64,000 bases of DNA from Chlorops oryzae (Eukaryota > Arthropoda > Insecta > Diptera > Chloropidae): assembly GCA_020466095.1 (NCBI GenBank), contig CM035808.1, forward strand, positions 27,991,345-28,055,344, given 5' to 3'. Both the position numbers and the translations under genes were made by a program. This document shows, one piece after another, positions 55,683 through 64,000 of the stretch. The notes beneath the pieces were generated by a model that saw only the letters and a program-made list of their open reading frames with translations, was not told the DNA's origin and did not search any database. Each line of letters opens with the position of its first letter. The first letter of the stretch is position 1.

Positions 55683-56306
55683 TTTCCGTTTGTGCAAACA
55701 TTTGTATTGTCTGTACTAGTTCTATACCAAAAGTTTGCGTTGAACTAATCTCTATAAGTGATGCCGAATATTCGGCCACTATTCGGTATCGGCCTATTCG
55801 GCGTCATTTTCAGTAATTCGTATTCGGCCGATTTTAAAAATTCGGCCGAATACTTCCGAGAAAATAACTTTAAAAAATTCTAGAACTACAAATTAAGTTT
55901 TTCTCACAATAACGTAAAAAAATTTTTACGAGATCTAAATACAGCAGATTTGCTTTTTATTTTTAGAAATATTAAATGTACCTAGCTTCTTCTAAAATTC
56001 TTCGAAAAATTATAAACAGTGGAAATTGTCAGGCCTTTCTGATCCAGCTAGTCGCGAGTTCATGCTGTCTTTACTCGTGCCGAATATCGGTTGCCGAATA
56101 TTCGTTTATTGCCGAGAGGTTGACCGATATTTGTATCTGTATTCGGCCAATATCCACAATCGTGGCGTCGAACTAGATCTCTATACCAAAAGTTTTATTT
56201 TTACTTGTGCATGTCCATATATTTTTAGGAGTTCACGTTCCCGTCTTAAGTCTTTGAGCTATTTCTTTCGCTTTTTATAACAGAACATTTGCACAAACGG
56301 AAAGTG
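55683..56306. repeat. Inverted-repeat region rich in TTCGGCCGAATA words
   Basis: ACTTTCCGTTTGTGCAAA at 55,683 and its exact inverse TTTGCACAAACGGAAAGT at about 56,289 bound the segment. Inside, near 55,760-55,860 and 56,080-56,160, are clusters of ATTCGGCC, GCCGAATATTCGG and CGGTATCGGCC. CTATACCAAAAGTTT is directly repeated at about 55,721 and 56,181 around the clusters. It is probably a decayed transposon, but I cannot fix its class. Confidence 0.55.
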
Positions 56307-56665
56307 AATACAAAGAAACGCTGCCACGTCTACTTTTTGTGCTACGCCCTCTCCAACGTGTTTTCCGGTTCGCGTCTTAAGTCTTTGCGCATACAGTTCT
56401 GTTATAAAAAGCGAGAGAGATAGGGCAAAAACTTAATTTTGCAAACTTGTGTTATATACTGTTTTTATTTTTTAATTTTAAATGCCATTTGCGATTAAAT
56501 AAATATTTATTGGTAAATGTTTTGTTTTAAAAATCTTATAATATAATTAATTGTTAGTGTTGTCAAAATTTAGTAGGTCTATGGAGTGTGTGTGGTAGAT
56601 TTGGCTTTCCTTCCCATACATCTCCGCACATCATCATTTGCTTTCAGCTGCACCATCCGAAAAAT

Positions 56666-56840
56666 CAGTGGCGTAACTTCACCTCGCGGGGCCCGGGAGA
56701 ATTTTTTTCGGGGAAAAAATTAGTACGATATTTTAAAATAACTTTCGTTTGACACAGATAGTTGACACAAGTGCGTGGGGCCCCTGGGTAAGGGACCCGG
56801 GAATTTGTTAACCCTAAAACCCCCGATAGTTACGCCACTG
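56666..56840. mobile_element. hAT-type MITE, CAGTGGCGTAACT ends
   Basis: CAGTGGCGTAACT at the left, AGTTACGCCACTG at the right: a perfect 13-bp inverted repeat. Flanking 8-mers CGAAAAAT and CGAAGAAT differ at one base. The interior has GGGGCCCGGG-type GC-rich words near each end. 175 bp. Confidence 0.92.
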
Positions 56841-57042
56841 CGAAGAATCTAAACAAAATAAAAGAATATGATTAATATTTTAAAAAAGGCTATTTTTAAG
56901 CGAATTAAAATATTTCCCGCCAATATAATAATTCAAAAAAAGTTCAAATATCAAAAAAACCAAAATTTTCTAAACCCGAAACATATTTGTAATTAATATA
57001 AATTTTTACGATTTCATATGCTATGTATTCGTTACGTTCTTT

Positions 57043-57283
57043 CAGTGCCGTAGCAACCATAGGAGCAAGAGGGGAATTTTCCCTCCACGCATTTTTGTTT
57101 TTGCCCATGAAAAAAATTAAAAAAGGAGAAAAAATAAATGACAATCGAAAAAACATGCATTGAAAGCGTGCATGTAATGTGGTTTTAATTAAAATAGACG
57201 TTAAAATTGAAAAAATAATTTTTTCCCCCACGCAAATTGAAAAAATAATTTCCCCCACGCAAAACATAAATGCTACGGCACTG
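57043..57283 (+). mobile_element. hAT-type MITE, CAGTGCCGTAGCA family, copy 2
   Basis: Perfect 8-bp duplication CGTTCTTT (57,035-57,042 and 57,284-57,291). Ends CAGTGCCGTAGCA and TGCTACGGCACTG. It contains CCCCCACGCAAA words as in copy 1 at 45,313. It lies only 178 bp before the canopy start codon, so it may sit in or near that gene's promoter. Confidence 0.93.
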
Positions 57284-57460
57284 CGTTCTTTGCTGGGCGA
57301 ACACTTCAGATCTCCTGTGACGTAGTTGCGCAGTAGAAATTTTTTTTCTACAACCGGAATAGGTTGTTTTGTTTGTACCATGTGTGCATGCTTTTCGGCG
57401 CTCCATTGATTTTCGATTTTATGAAAGATACGTCAGTGGTTTGCTGTGCGGCGACTCAAA

Positions 57461-58234
57461 ATGACGATAAACAAAGAGCAACAAATGGTTACTTGTGGAC
57501 AAATCCTTCAGCGGCTTTTATTACTTACTTTATTAGTTAAGGCGCTCTGTGCTGATCCAGAAGAATCACAAGGCGTTCGCTATGCAAACCGATGTGAAGC
57601 CTGTAAAATCCTGGCAACGGAGCTTCAAGAACGGCTTCAGGAAACTGGGAAAAAGAAGGAGGTCATCGAAATCGGGTATGTTAACTTTATCCATACTTAA
57701 AAAAAATAATAATTTATTAAATTTAATTTTTTTAGATACTCCTTGGACGATGTGAAACCAAAGAAACGTACCGAATATCGTCGCAGTGAGCTACGTTTGC
57801 TAGAATCGACCGAAGATGTTTGCGAGCGAGTCCTCGAATATTCTCTCCATAAGGAGCGCGAAGACAGTACACGTTTCGCCAAGGGAATGCCACAAACATT
57901 CCAAACGCTTCACAATCTCGTCGAAAAAGGTGTAAAGGTTGATTTAGGCATACCGTACGATCTGTGGGATAAACCCCCAGTCGAAGTAACACAGATGAAA
58001 GCCCAATGCGAGGACATGCTCGAAAGATATGAAGATGTTATAAGCGAATGGTACTTTAGATTCCAGGACGACAAACCTTTAATTAAACATTTATGCGAAG
58101 AAAGAGTACTGAATGCTGACGAACAAAAATGTCTATACGAGGTTTACATTCCAAAAGAACAAAAAACTGATGCAAAAAAGGAGAAACAAGTAAACAGAGA
58201 TAAACGTCGAAACACCGGCAAGGACGAAATGTAA
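57461..58234 (+). CDS. Canopy family ER protein (CNPY3/4 type)
   Basis: ER-luminal saposin-like co-chaperone. CNPY3 and CNPY4 of vertebrates bind gp96 and help surface delivery of Toll-like receptors. Two exons, 57,461-57,675 and 57,736-58,234, with a 60-bp GT-AG intron, encode 237 residues (human CNPY3 278, CNPY4 about 248). Met1 and Met9 (57,485) are both possible starts; Met9 gives a tighter signal peptide (GQILQRLLLLTLLVKALCA), with cleavage near residue 30. Six cysteines (45, 48, 101, 163, 192, 204) match the family pattern, as do ETGKKKEVIEIGY, LHKEREDSTRFAKGM and TLHNLVEKGVKVDLGIPYDL. The tail is Lys-rich and ends KDEM, close to but not a standard KDEL retrieval signal. Confidence 0.93.
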
Positions 58235-58250
58235 AATGAAAACAAAAAAA

Positions 58251-58448
58251 GTTCCGTTCCTTCAGCCTTCAGCGACGATCGAGATTGTGTATACCTGATC
58301 AAATCATAATCAATAGCAGATCATCTTCAGCGAATTTTGATTGTAAGGAATGCTTAAATATCAATAATAAACGTTCCGTTCTTAAAGCCTTCAGCGACAG
58401 TGTTTATAATAGTCTGTGTTTACTGATCAAATTTATAATTCAATAAAT
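58251..58448 (+). terminator. Canopy 3' UTR with tandem-duplicated polyadenylation region
   Basis: GTTCCGTTCCTTCAGCCTTC at 58,251 and GTTCCGTTCTTAAAGCCTTC at 58,373 start two related copies. Both continue CAGCGAC, a TGTG word and CTGATCAAAT, and each ends near an AATAAA (58,366-58,371 and 58,442-58,447). Either signal could be used. Confidence 0.75.
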
Positions 58449-58704
58449 TATGTTTTCAGAATGAACTTATTTGCACACTCTTCTAGGATGACCAATCAAA
58501 TCGTCAATTTCGAGTAAATTGCATTTCATATTCATACTACATACGTTAGTCGTGTTGTAAAGTTAAGCGAAAAGTGTTTTATAATAAGCTCGCTGTGTTT
58601 ATCTGTGCCTAGGGTTTTAAGATCAAAATATTTATGGTTCTTTCCAGAGAGAACATATTTGAGTGAAGCCAAAAATGTTAAATAAGAATTCTAAATTACT
58701 ATCA

Positions 58705-58912
58705 GCCCGATTCTGAATATTCCCGGTGAATTTACTTTTCTCGAGAGTGCAAACTTCTGCTTTTTTTAAATATTTCGGGGAAGAAATTTGATGGGGAATG
58801 GGTATTTGACCTATACCGACAATTTTTCTTTACCCTATCTATTCAAAAAAGGAGAATTTTAGTCTCGAGAAAAGTAAATTCCCCGGGAATATTCAGAATC
58901 TGGTTGTATAAC
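58705..58912. mobile_element. MITE with long inverted arms, ATTCTGAATATTCCCGG
   Basis: GATTCTGAATATTCCCGG and then GAATTTACTTTTCTCGAGA at the left pair with TCTCGAGAAAAGTAAATTCC and CCGGGAATATTCAGAATC at the right. Arms are about 40 bp with few mismatches. A third, diverged end in right-end orientation (AATCCCGGGGAATATT to AATAGGGCTGTATA) lies at 59,265-59,300, so there may be two nested or adjacent copies. Confidence 0.7.
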
Positions 58913-59650
58913 TACGAATTAGTAAGACTATATTTTGTAAGTGTAACGTTGACAATTTCCACATATTCCCAATAAAATATTTGTATCCAAAATATCTTAA
59001 AAGGATTTTGATAACATTGAAGAGAAAATGGGGAAGAATTTTTAAGGTAATTCTTATGTGAACGCATAAATCTTATTCTTTTTTATGAAATTTTGCCGAA
59101 GAAAATGAAGTTCAATCATGTTCTAAATATTTCCTGCTGGATAGCGATTTTCGTGCGGAATTGAAAAAAAAAACTGCCATTTTTTCTAAGCAAAGGTTAT
59201 CATATTTTTTTCTTTTATTGACGCTTGGAATACTTCCTTTTTCCGCAGAGAAAAATTTCTAGGAAAATAAATCCCGGGGAATATTTATTTAGAATAGGGC
59301 TGTATATGTTTTTATCTTGACCCAAGGTGTATTTAATAAGGTGGCAGCAGTAGCACATATGTCTTCTTCTTATTTTATTATTTTCCTCTTTTTTTTGTTG
59401 ATTTTATTTTTAAAACTCCGATTTAAATGTCACACATATGTTGTTTGTTTACAAATTTGTTTTTGTATACATTAGTTGATGTTGACATTTCTGTATTCAC
59501 AACAACATATTTGACATTTGGTCGTACTTGCCACAACAAAAACCTCCCTGTTGTTTTTGTCGACTTGTACTTGTTGAAGAACTGCTACATATCACCTTGT
59601 CTTGACCTGTATAAAAAATTTTTTTTTTTTAGTTTTTTACGTTCCTAATA

Positions 59651-59776
59651 TGCCTGCCACACGTAGATCGAAATTGAGCAATTTCAAAAAATTTCAGAAC
59701 AAATTTGACATTTGAAATTGAGGCAATTTCAATTTTGTTCTGAAATTGAGCAATTTCGATCTACGTGTGGCAGGCA
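59651..59776. mobile_element. Hairpin MITE with about 37-bp perfect arms, TA flanks
   Basis: TGCCTGCCACACGTAGATCG, then AAATTGAGCAATTTCA, at the left is exactly inverted at the right (TGAAATTGAGCAATTTCG, then ATCTACGTGTGGCAGGCA). Looser pairing (CAGAACAAA with TTTTGTTCTG) extends inward. TA lies outside both ends. 126 bp in total, nearly all of it able to pair as one stem; probably Tc1/mariner-type. Confidence 0.88.
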
Positions 59777-60900
59777 TATGAAATATTTTATTTTTAATTA
59801 AAGTAGACACAAAAAAGTAGATCACTGATGAACTTGATAGCGGTTGATCATGTTGGCTGAAATAACAAGTAGATTATTGTTCAGTAGGTCTGTCGTTAAC
59901 GTCTGCAATAAAATGATTTAATTTCATTGGAAAAAAAATGGCGGATTGTAATAAAGCGGTACGAAAATACGGTAATTTTTGTTTTCAAAAAACGTTTGAA
60001 AAATAAGAAAATATTTTCGAAAATAAAAAACTCTTTTAACTGCAAGAACTATAAGTGAGTATAAGAACGCGTCAGCGGTTATGACCTGTACCATTTTTAA
60101 TACTTTGGATTTCGGTTTGATTTTTTCACAGCATATTCTCATTAAGTTTTACTATCGAAATACGAAAGAATCCTCGATTTTGAAAGTGGTCAACTAAAAC
60201 TAGCCCCTCGTATATTAGAATGTATCGTGAACTATTGCAATGGATTCTGTCATCTAAGTTCTTGTGTAGTGCAAACGAATCGTTAGCGGTGATCACTTTT
60301 ATAGGGTATGTTTGGCATTTATGTATCTTCACACCGGTTTCGGGGATAGGGATTATGATACGTAAATTAAAATTGAAATCAATAACATTCTGGTCTGTCT
60401 AAGACCTTCTTTTCTCAATAGCCAAGGATGATTTTTAAACAAGAAAAAATAAAATTAACCACCCCCAAAAAAATATCAAAATCGTTGGAAGGCAGAAAGA
60501 TGTAGCCAAAGGGATAAGTATACAAGTCAGTATGTCCGTGTTTACCTAAAGAAAATAGTTGCTTGAAATGTCCTACAATTCTCCGTCGTAGTCTTTTTCG
60601 GGTTTACGCAGCGAAATCCTTGTCTGAGCGACTTCCTAGCTTCTTTTGACATTTGCCGCATTTGAAATTAAAAAAAATGATACAATCTTAAGCGAGTTTC
60701 TGGTTCGGGCGACAAAACCTCTTCCCTAAGTTTTTCACCATAAAAACACGAGTTGCCGCGACAATAGTCTAAGCCCGGACTTTGTGAAAGTACTTGCTGA
60801 TCGGATATTGCCGACTTTAGCGTCATCTTTCTAGCTTTGGCGGGCTCGGCTGAACTGAAAAATTAGAAGCCTTAAAGAAATAAATTTTAACTAGAGCGAA

Positions 60901-62850
60901 ATGGCAAAAAGAATAGTTAAGTACGTGTACAGTGATTACCTGATAAAGCAGGCAGATAAGAATCCAGCAGTCAAAGGACGTGTGAGTAGTTAAAAGAATA
61001 TTAATAAAATATTAGATAAGAAAACATAAAAAATCAGCAGCACAGCCATTGGTCAGAGGACATGGTAACTTCCTGTATCACCTCAAGAAGATGAATCTTG
61101 CTGAGGTCACTGTCCTGCAATGACAAGAAGGAGAATGGCAATCGCGGGATTGGAGAGGATGGGATTGCCAGACCTAAAATCAAAGACTGTGTGCTCTAAC
61201 AGATGGTGTAGTCATGAGAGTGGACTGGGTGAGGCTAGGTTTGCAGCAATCTAGCCCGTAACAATTAACAGTTCGGTATTGACGTGCTCGACTGGAACTT
61301 TGTGCTATGGAAAATGGTAGTTGCTCTAATCAGTGCCAAAAGGGAATCAAATGACATATGTCACTATAATAACGGAAGCCTAATGCGGGGCTTTAGCTCT
61401 TTTGAAGGACGAAAAAGTTGCCGTAGACCACCTTCAGCTTTCACCCACTTGATGGGAGCTGAGGCTCTTCAAAGTCCCAAAATATTATTAATATTATTAT
61501 CATATCTTTATTGTTATCCACTCCAATTTATACCTATTTTGTGGCTAATGTGTGTTTAAGGTCTATAGCCTTGTTACTTTAGGAATCTACATAAAAATAA
61601 TAAAATAAATATTTTATTTTTATGTAAATCCATCGAAGGCTTCAATGACACATGAACTTGTACGATCTTACGGCCTCTTTGCTCATATGGAAATGCTGCG
61701 AGCGAAAGTTTGTAATCCTTCGGATTTACGCAATTTCCATGCGAAAGATTACGTCGATCAGCTCAAGATGTGCGGCAAAGCGGAGTTAAATCCATCCGAA
61801 GGAAGTGAATCGGAGCTGAACGATACAATTGAAGAAGGTTCGGCAGAGGAATTCGGTTTGGGGTTCGACTGCCCAACATGGCCAGGCATTATAGACTACA
61901 CATGCGCTATAGCGGGCTCCACAATGACGGCTTGCCAGAGTCTTTGTAAATATTCCAAAGAGAAGAATCCACCAGTTATATTAAATTGGAATGGTGGATG
62001 GCATCATGCTCAACGTGATAAGGCTGCAGGATTTTGCTATGTCAATGATATTGCATTGGGAATCTTGGTTTTACGCAAACGTTTTCAACGCATTCTGTAT
62101 ATTGATATCGACGCCCATCATGGGGATGGCGTGGAAAATGCCTTTGAAGTAACACGTCGTGTTTTCACACTATCGTTTCACAAATACGAAGTTGGCTTCT
62201 ATCCGGGAACTGGTGATGTGCACGACTGTGGACGCTTCGCGAAAGGTTACGCTGCTAATTTTCCATATAAGAATGGCATTAAAGGCGATCGATTTAGGAC
62301 GTACTTTGAACGGTAGGGAGAAAGAAGTAGGTAATTTCTTTCAAAACTGTATCTAATTATATGTTATCTTTCAAGCGTTTTGGACTTGGTTACTGGCTGT
62401 TACAAGCCTGACGTTTTAGTTCTGCAATGTGGCGCTGATGCAATTATCGGTGATCCTTTGGGTGGAACACAACTTATGCCGGACGATTTTAGTCATTGCG
62501 TTTCGTTTGTACTGCAATATGGTTTGCCAACATTAATTTTAGGCGGCGGTGGTTACAATTATCCGAATGCGAGTCGCTTGTGGACTCAACTTACTGCAGC
62601 GATTTGCGGTCAGCGACTGTGTGAAGATATACCTGATGATAATCCTCATTTTTTACATTATGGTCCCGACTATAGTTTAGAACCATCACGACGGTATTTT
62701 CTTAAAGACGAAAACACTATCGAATACTTAGAAAAATGTTTTAGAACTATTGAAGGTAAGTTACCACGAAGAAAGGGTGATCATAGAGATCTAATTTGAA
62801 ATTTTCTTTTTGTAGAAAACCTCCGACGGTTCAATGTGACTGCCATATAA
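60901..62850 (+). CDS. HDAC8: Histone deacetylase 8-type class I lysine deacetylase
   Basis: Zinc-dependent class I deacetylase. Vertebrate HDAC8 deacetylates histones and the cohesin subunit SMC3. Exons 60,901-60,981, 61,639-62,312, 62,376-62,755 and 62,816-62,850 all have GT-AG introns and join in frame to 389 residues (human 377). His149-His150 (GGWHHA), zinc ligands Asp185, His187 (DIDAHHGDG) and Asp273 (QCGADAI), and the transition-state tyrosine Tyr312 (GGGGYN) are all present. The HDAC8-like N terminus KYVYSDYL and RASM are restored by splicing: Ser29 matches human Ser39, the PKA site. Relative to human, GLGYDCP is GLGFDCP here (Phe103, Asp104 kept), and a 20-residue acidic insert (SEGSESELNDTIEEGSAEEF) precedes it. 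AATAAA follows at 62,977. It differs from HDAC1/3 in lacking their long C-terminal tail. Confidence 0.93.
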
Positions 62851-62976
62851 ATTTTATTTTTAATCTAATCTATTTTTAGTCTAATGAAAGAAGGATTAAG
62901 GCTCAATAATTTAATTCCTTCAATCAACTAGAAGGAAGGCAAAAGAAACTAAATATCATCGAAAGTTTATGAGTCG

Positions 62977-62982
62977 AATAAA
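62977..62982 (+). terminator. HDAC8: Polyadenylation signal of the HDAC8 gene
   Basis: AATAAA 127 bases after the stop codon, inside GTCGAATAAAAAG. It is the nearest canonical signal. Confidence 0.6.
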
Positions 62983-63175
62983 AAGTTTTTAGTAATGCCA
63001 TTTGTTATTCGATTAAAAACACAATTGTTAGCATTTGCTAATAAAATTCTTTGGCGTAAACACTTAAACAAGACGTCAGAAAAATGTTAAAAGCAAAAAG
63101 GTTCAAGATGTATTTTGCCGTCTCCTATTTGCAATCCTTGTAGCAGGGGAGCCCAAGAGGGGATTTTTGCAGTTA

Positions 63176-63823
63176 CTCGAGCGTGTCAGAAAATTTTATG
63201 GGGAGAAAGCTTGCACCCTGTTATATGGCCCCACCATATATGAGCGCTCAATATTGGGGTGTACGTTGAGGGCAGCCCGTCAGATTAGTAAAAAAAAATC
63301 GATCGTCTGAAAACCTCGAGCGCGTCAGATTAAGAGAAGGTAAGTTAAGTAGATGTTAAAAAGTGTATATTTCAATTCTCTGACAAATTGAGCGTGGCAT
63401 AGGGAAAGAGATGAGTACCAAAGTTGCAAAAAAAAAAAAAAAAAAACGTCAACTCGAAATACTCAATCGCGATTGGTTTTTGTTTTATTTTGAAGGAAAT
63501 CCTTTAAGGATCACGAAAAACATATAATCTGACGTTTTTCGTGGGGCAAAGTAGGAAAAAATGACACATTTAGTCGCAATAGCTTTGGCTAGGTTGTAGT
63601 GTATTCAAATGATTTTGTTAATTTAAAAATAAGCATTCCGTGTTCTCTCTCTTTCTCTCTCTCCATATAAATAAATAATCTCATTATAAAAAGAAACGAA
63701 AGAAAAATTTGGTCTCTTAAATTGTCAGATTAACAATACGCCTCCATGTAATTGTCAGATTATCATTCAGGGCGATTAAGACACCAAGTTGATCCCTCTG
63801 CATAAAAATCTGACGCGCTCGAG
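63176..63823. mobile_element. Candidate TA-flanked element, CTCGAGCGYGTCAGA ends
   Basis: CTCGAGCGTGTCAGA at the left and TCTGACGCGCTCGAG at the right, with TA immediately outside each. Inside are further copies of GTCAGATT or its complement (about 63,268, 63,327, 63,519, 63,724 and 63,752), including a second CTCGAGCGCGTCAGATTAAG at 63,318. No coding sequence recognised. Superfamily open. Confidence 0.65.
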
Positions 63824-64000
63824 TATCTCAAGGCTACCATTTTTTTTTTACATTTTCAAAAATCATTCCTGAGCTTTGGCCACCTTCAAAGCGTCAGTCA
63901 TTGAAATAGGACACTTTTCGGAGTCCACTATTCAACATTACTGAAACTGTCGGAAATATCGTTGGCAACGCTACGAAAAGTTCTATCTTGTTCTTCACTA

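Larger units (their letters stand above)
58452..60900. other. Intergenic region between canopy and HDAC8 genes
   Basis: Holds a composite inverted repeat at 58.70-59.30 kb and a perfect-looking hairpin MITE at 59.65 kb (listed separately). The last few hundred bases must contain the HDAC8 promoter and 5' leader; no TATA box is evident. Confidence 0.5.

Noticed and set aside
53902..55779. Repeated 60-129-codon frames on both strands
   Set aside because: They arise from the 495-bp tandem unit; equally open on both strands and no known domain.
60982..61638. Possible extra exon or gene in HDAC8 intron 1
   Set aside because: The 91-codon frame at 61,284 has no similarity, and exons 1 and 2 already join seamlessly at the RASM motif.
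1..64000. CRISPR arrays, operons, ribosome-binding sites, replication origins
   Set aside because: Spliced genes, AATAAA signals and dipteran transposons show eukaryotic nuclear DNA; no regular short direct-repeat/spacer array is present.

Overview
The window looks like nuclear DNA of a higher fly (Diptera, probably Brachycera). It is A+T-rich, has spliced genes with introns from about 60 bp to 38 kb, and is crowded with short non-autonomous transposons. Several repeats have the architecture of dipteran mini-me/DINE (Helentron-related) elements: a hairpin start, a TA-rich core and a (GTCY)n microsatellite. A class I histone deacetylase of HDAC8 type is present. As far as I recall Drosophila melanogaster has no HDAC8 orthologue, so a non-drosophilid fly is more likely. 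Species was not determined.

Layout. From position 1 to 51,400 the plus strand carries the 3' part of a Vsx (visual system homeobox) gene. The homeodomain is split between an exon at 9,687-9,895 and one at 48,221-48,395 by a 38.3-kb intron. Two further exons, at 50,528-50,969 and 51,034-51,400, complete the CVC domain and end in an OAR motif. The 5' exons lie upstream of the window. A complete four-exon gene sits antisense inside the large intron (46,013-48,008). It encodes a 561-residue protein with a BLUF-like domain resembling TEX47 and has a probable GC-AG intron. Its start codon is only about 210 bp from the next Vsx exon.

Downstream on the plus strand are two complete genes: a canopy (CNPY3/4) family ER co-chaperone (57,461-58,234, two exons, 237 residues) and an HDAC8-type deacetylase (60,901-62,850, four exons, 389 residues, all catalytic residues visible). 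No functional link among the four genes is evident; each has its own signals.

The rest is mostly repeats with definable ends: hAT-type MITEs with 8-bp duplications, three TTAA-flanked piggyBac-type MITEs, TA- and TTA-flanked MITEs, three copies of a tRNA-derived SINE (one split by another MITE), and five mini-me/DINE-like elements, one with a 127-bp internal minisatellite. There is also a 495-bp tandem array and a 1.46-kb foldback element with arms of about 445 bp. The two least familiar items are a 1.5-kb element (6,319-7,847) carrying a mobile-element protein exon and six copies of a 15-bp motif, and the foldback element at 25,011-26,466 together with the repeated 13-mer around it.
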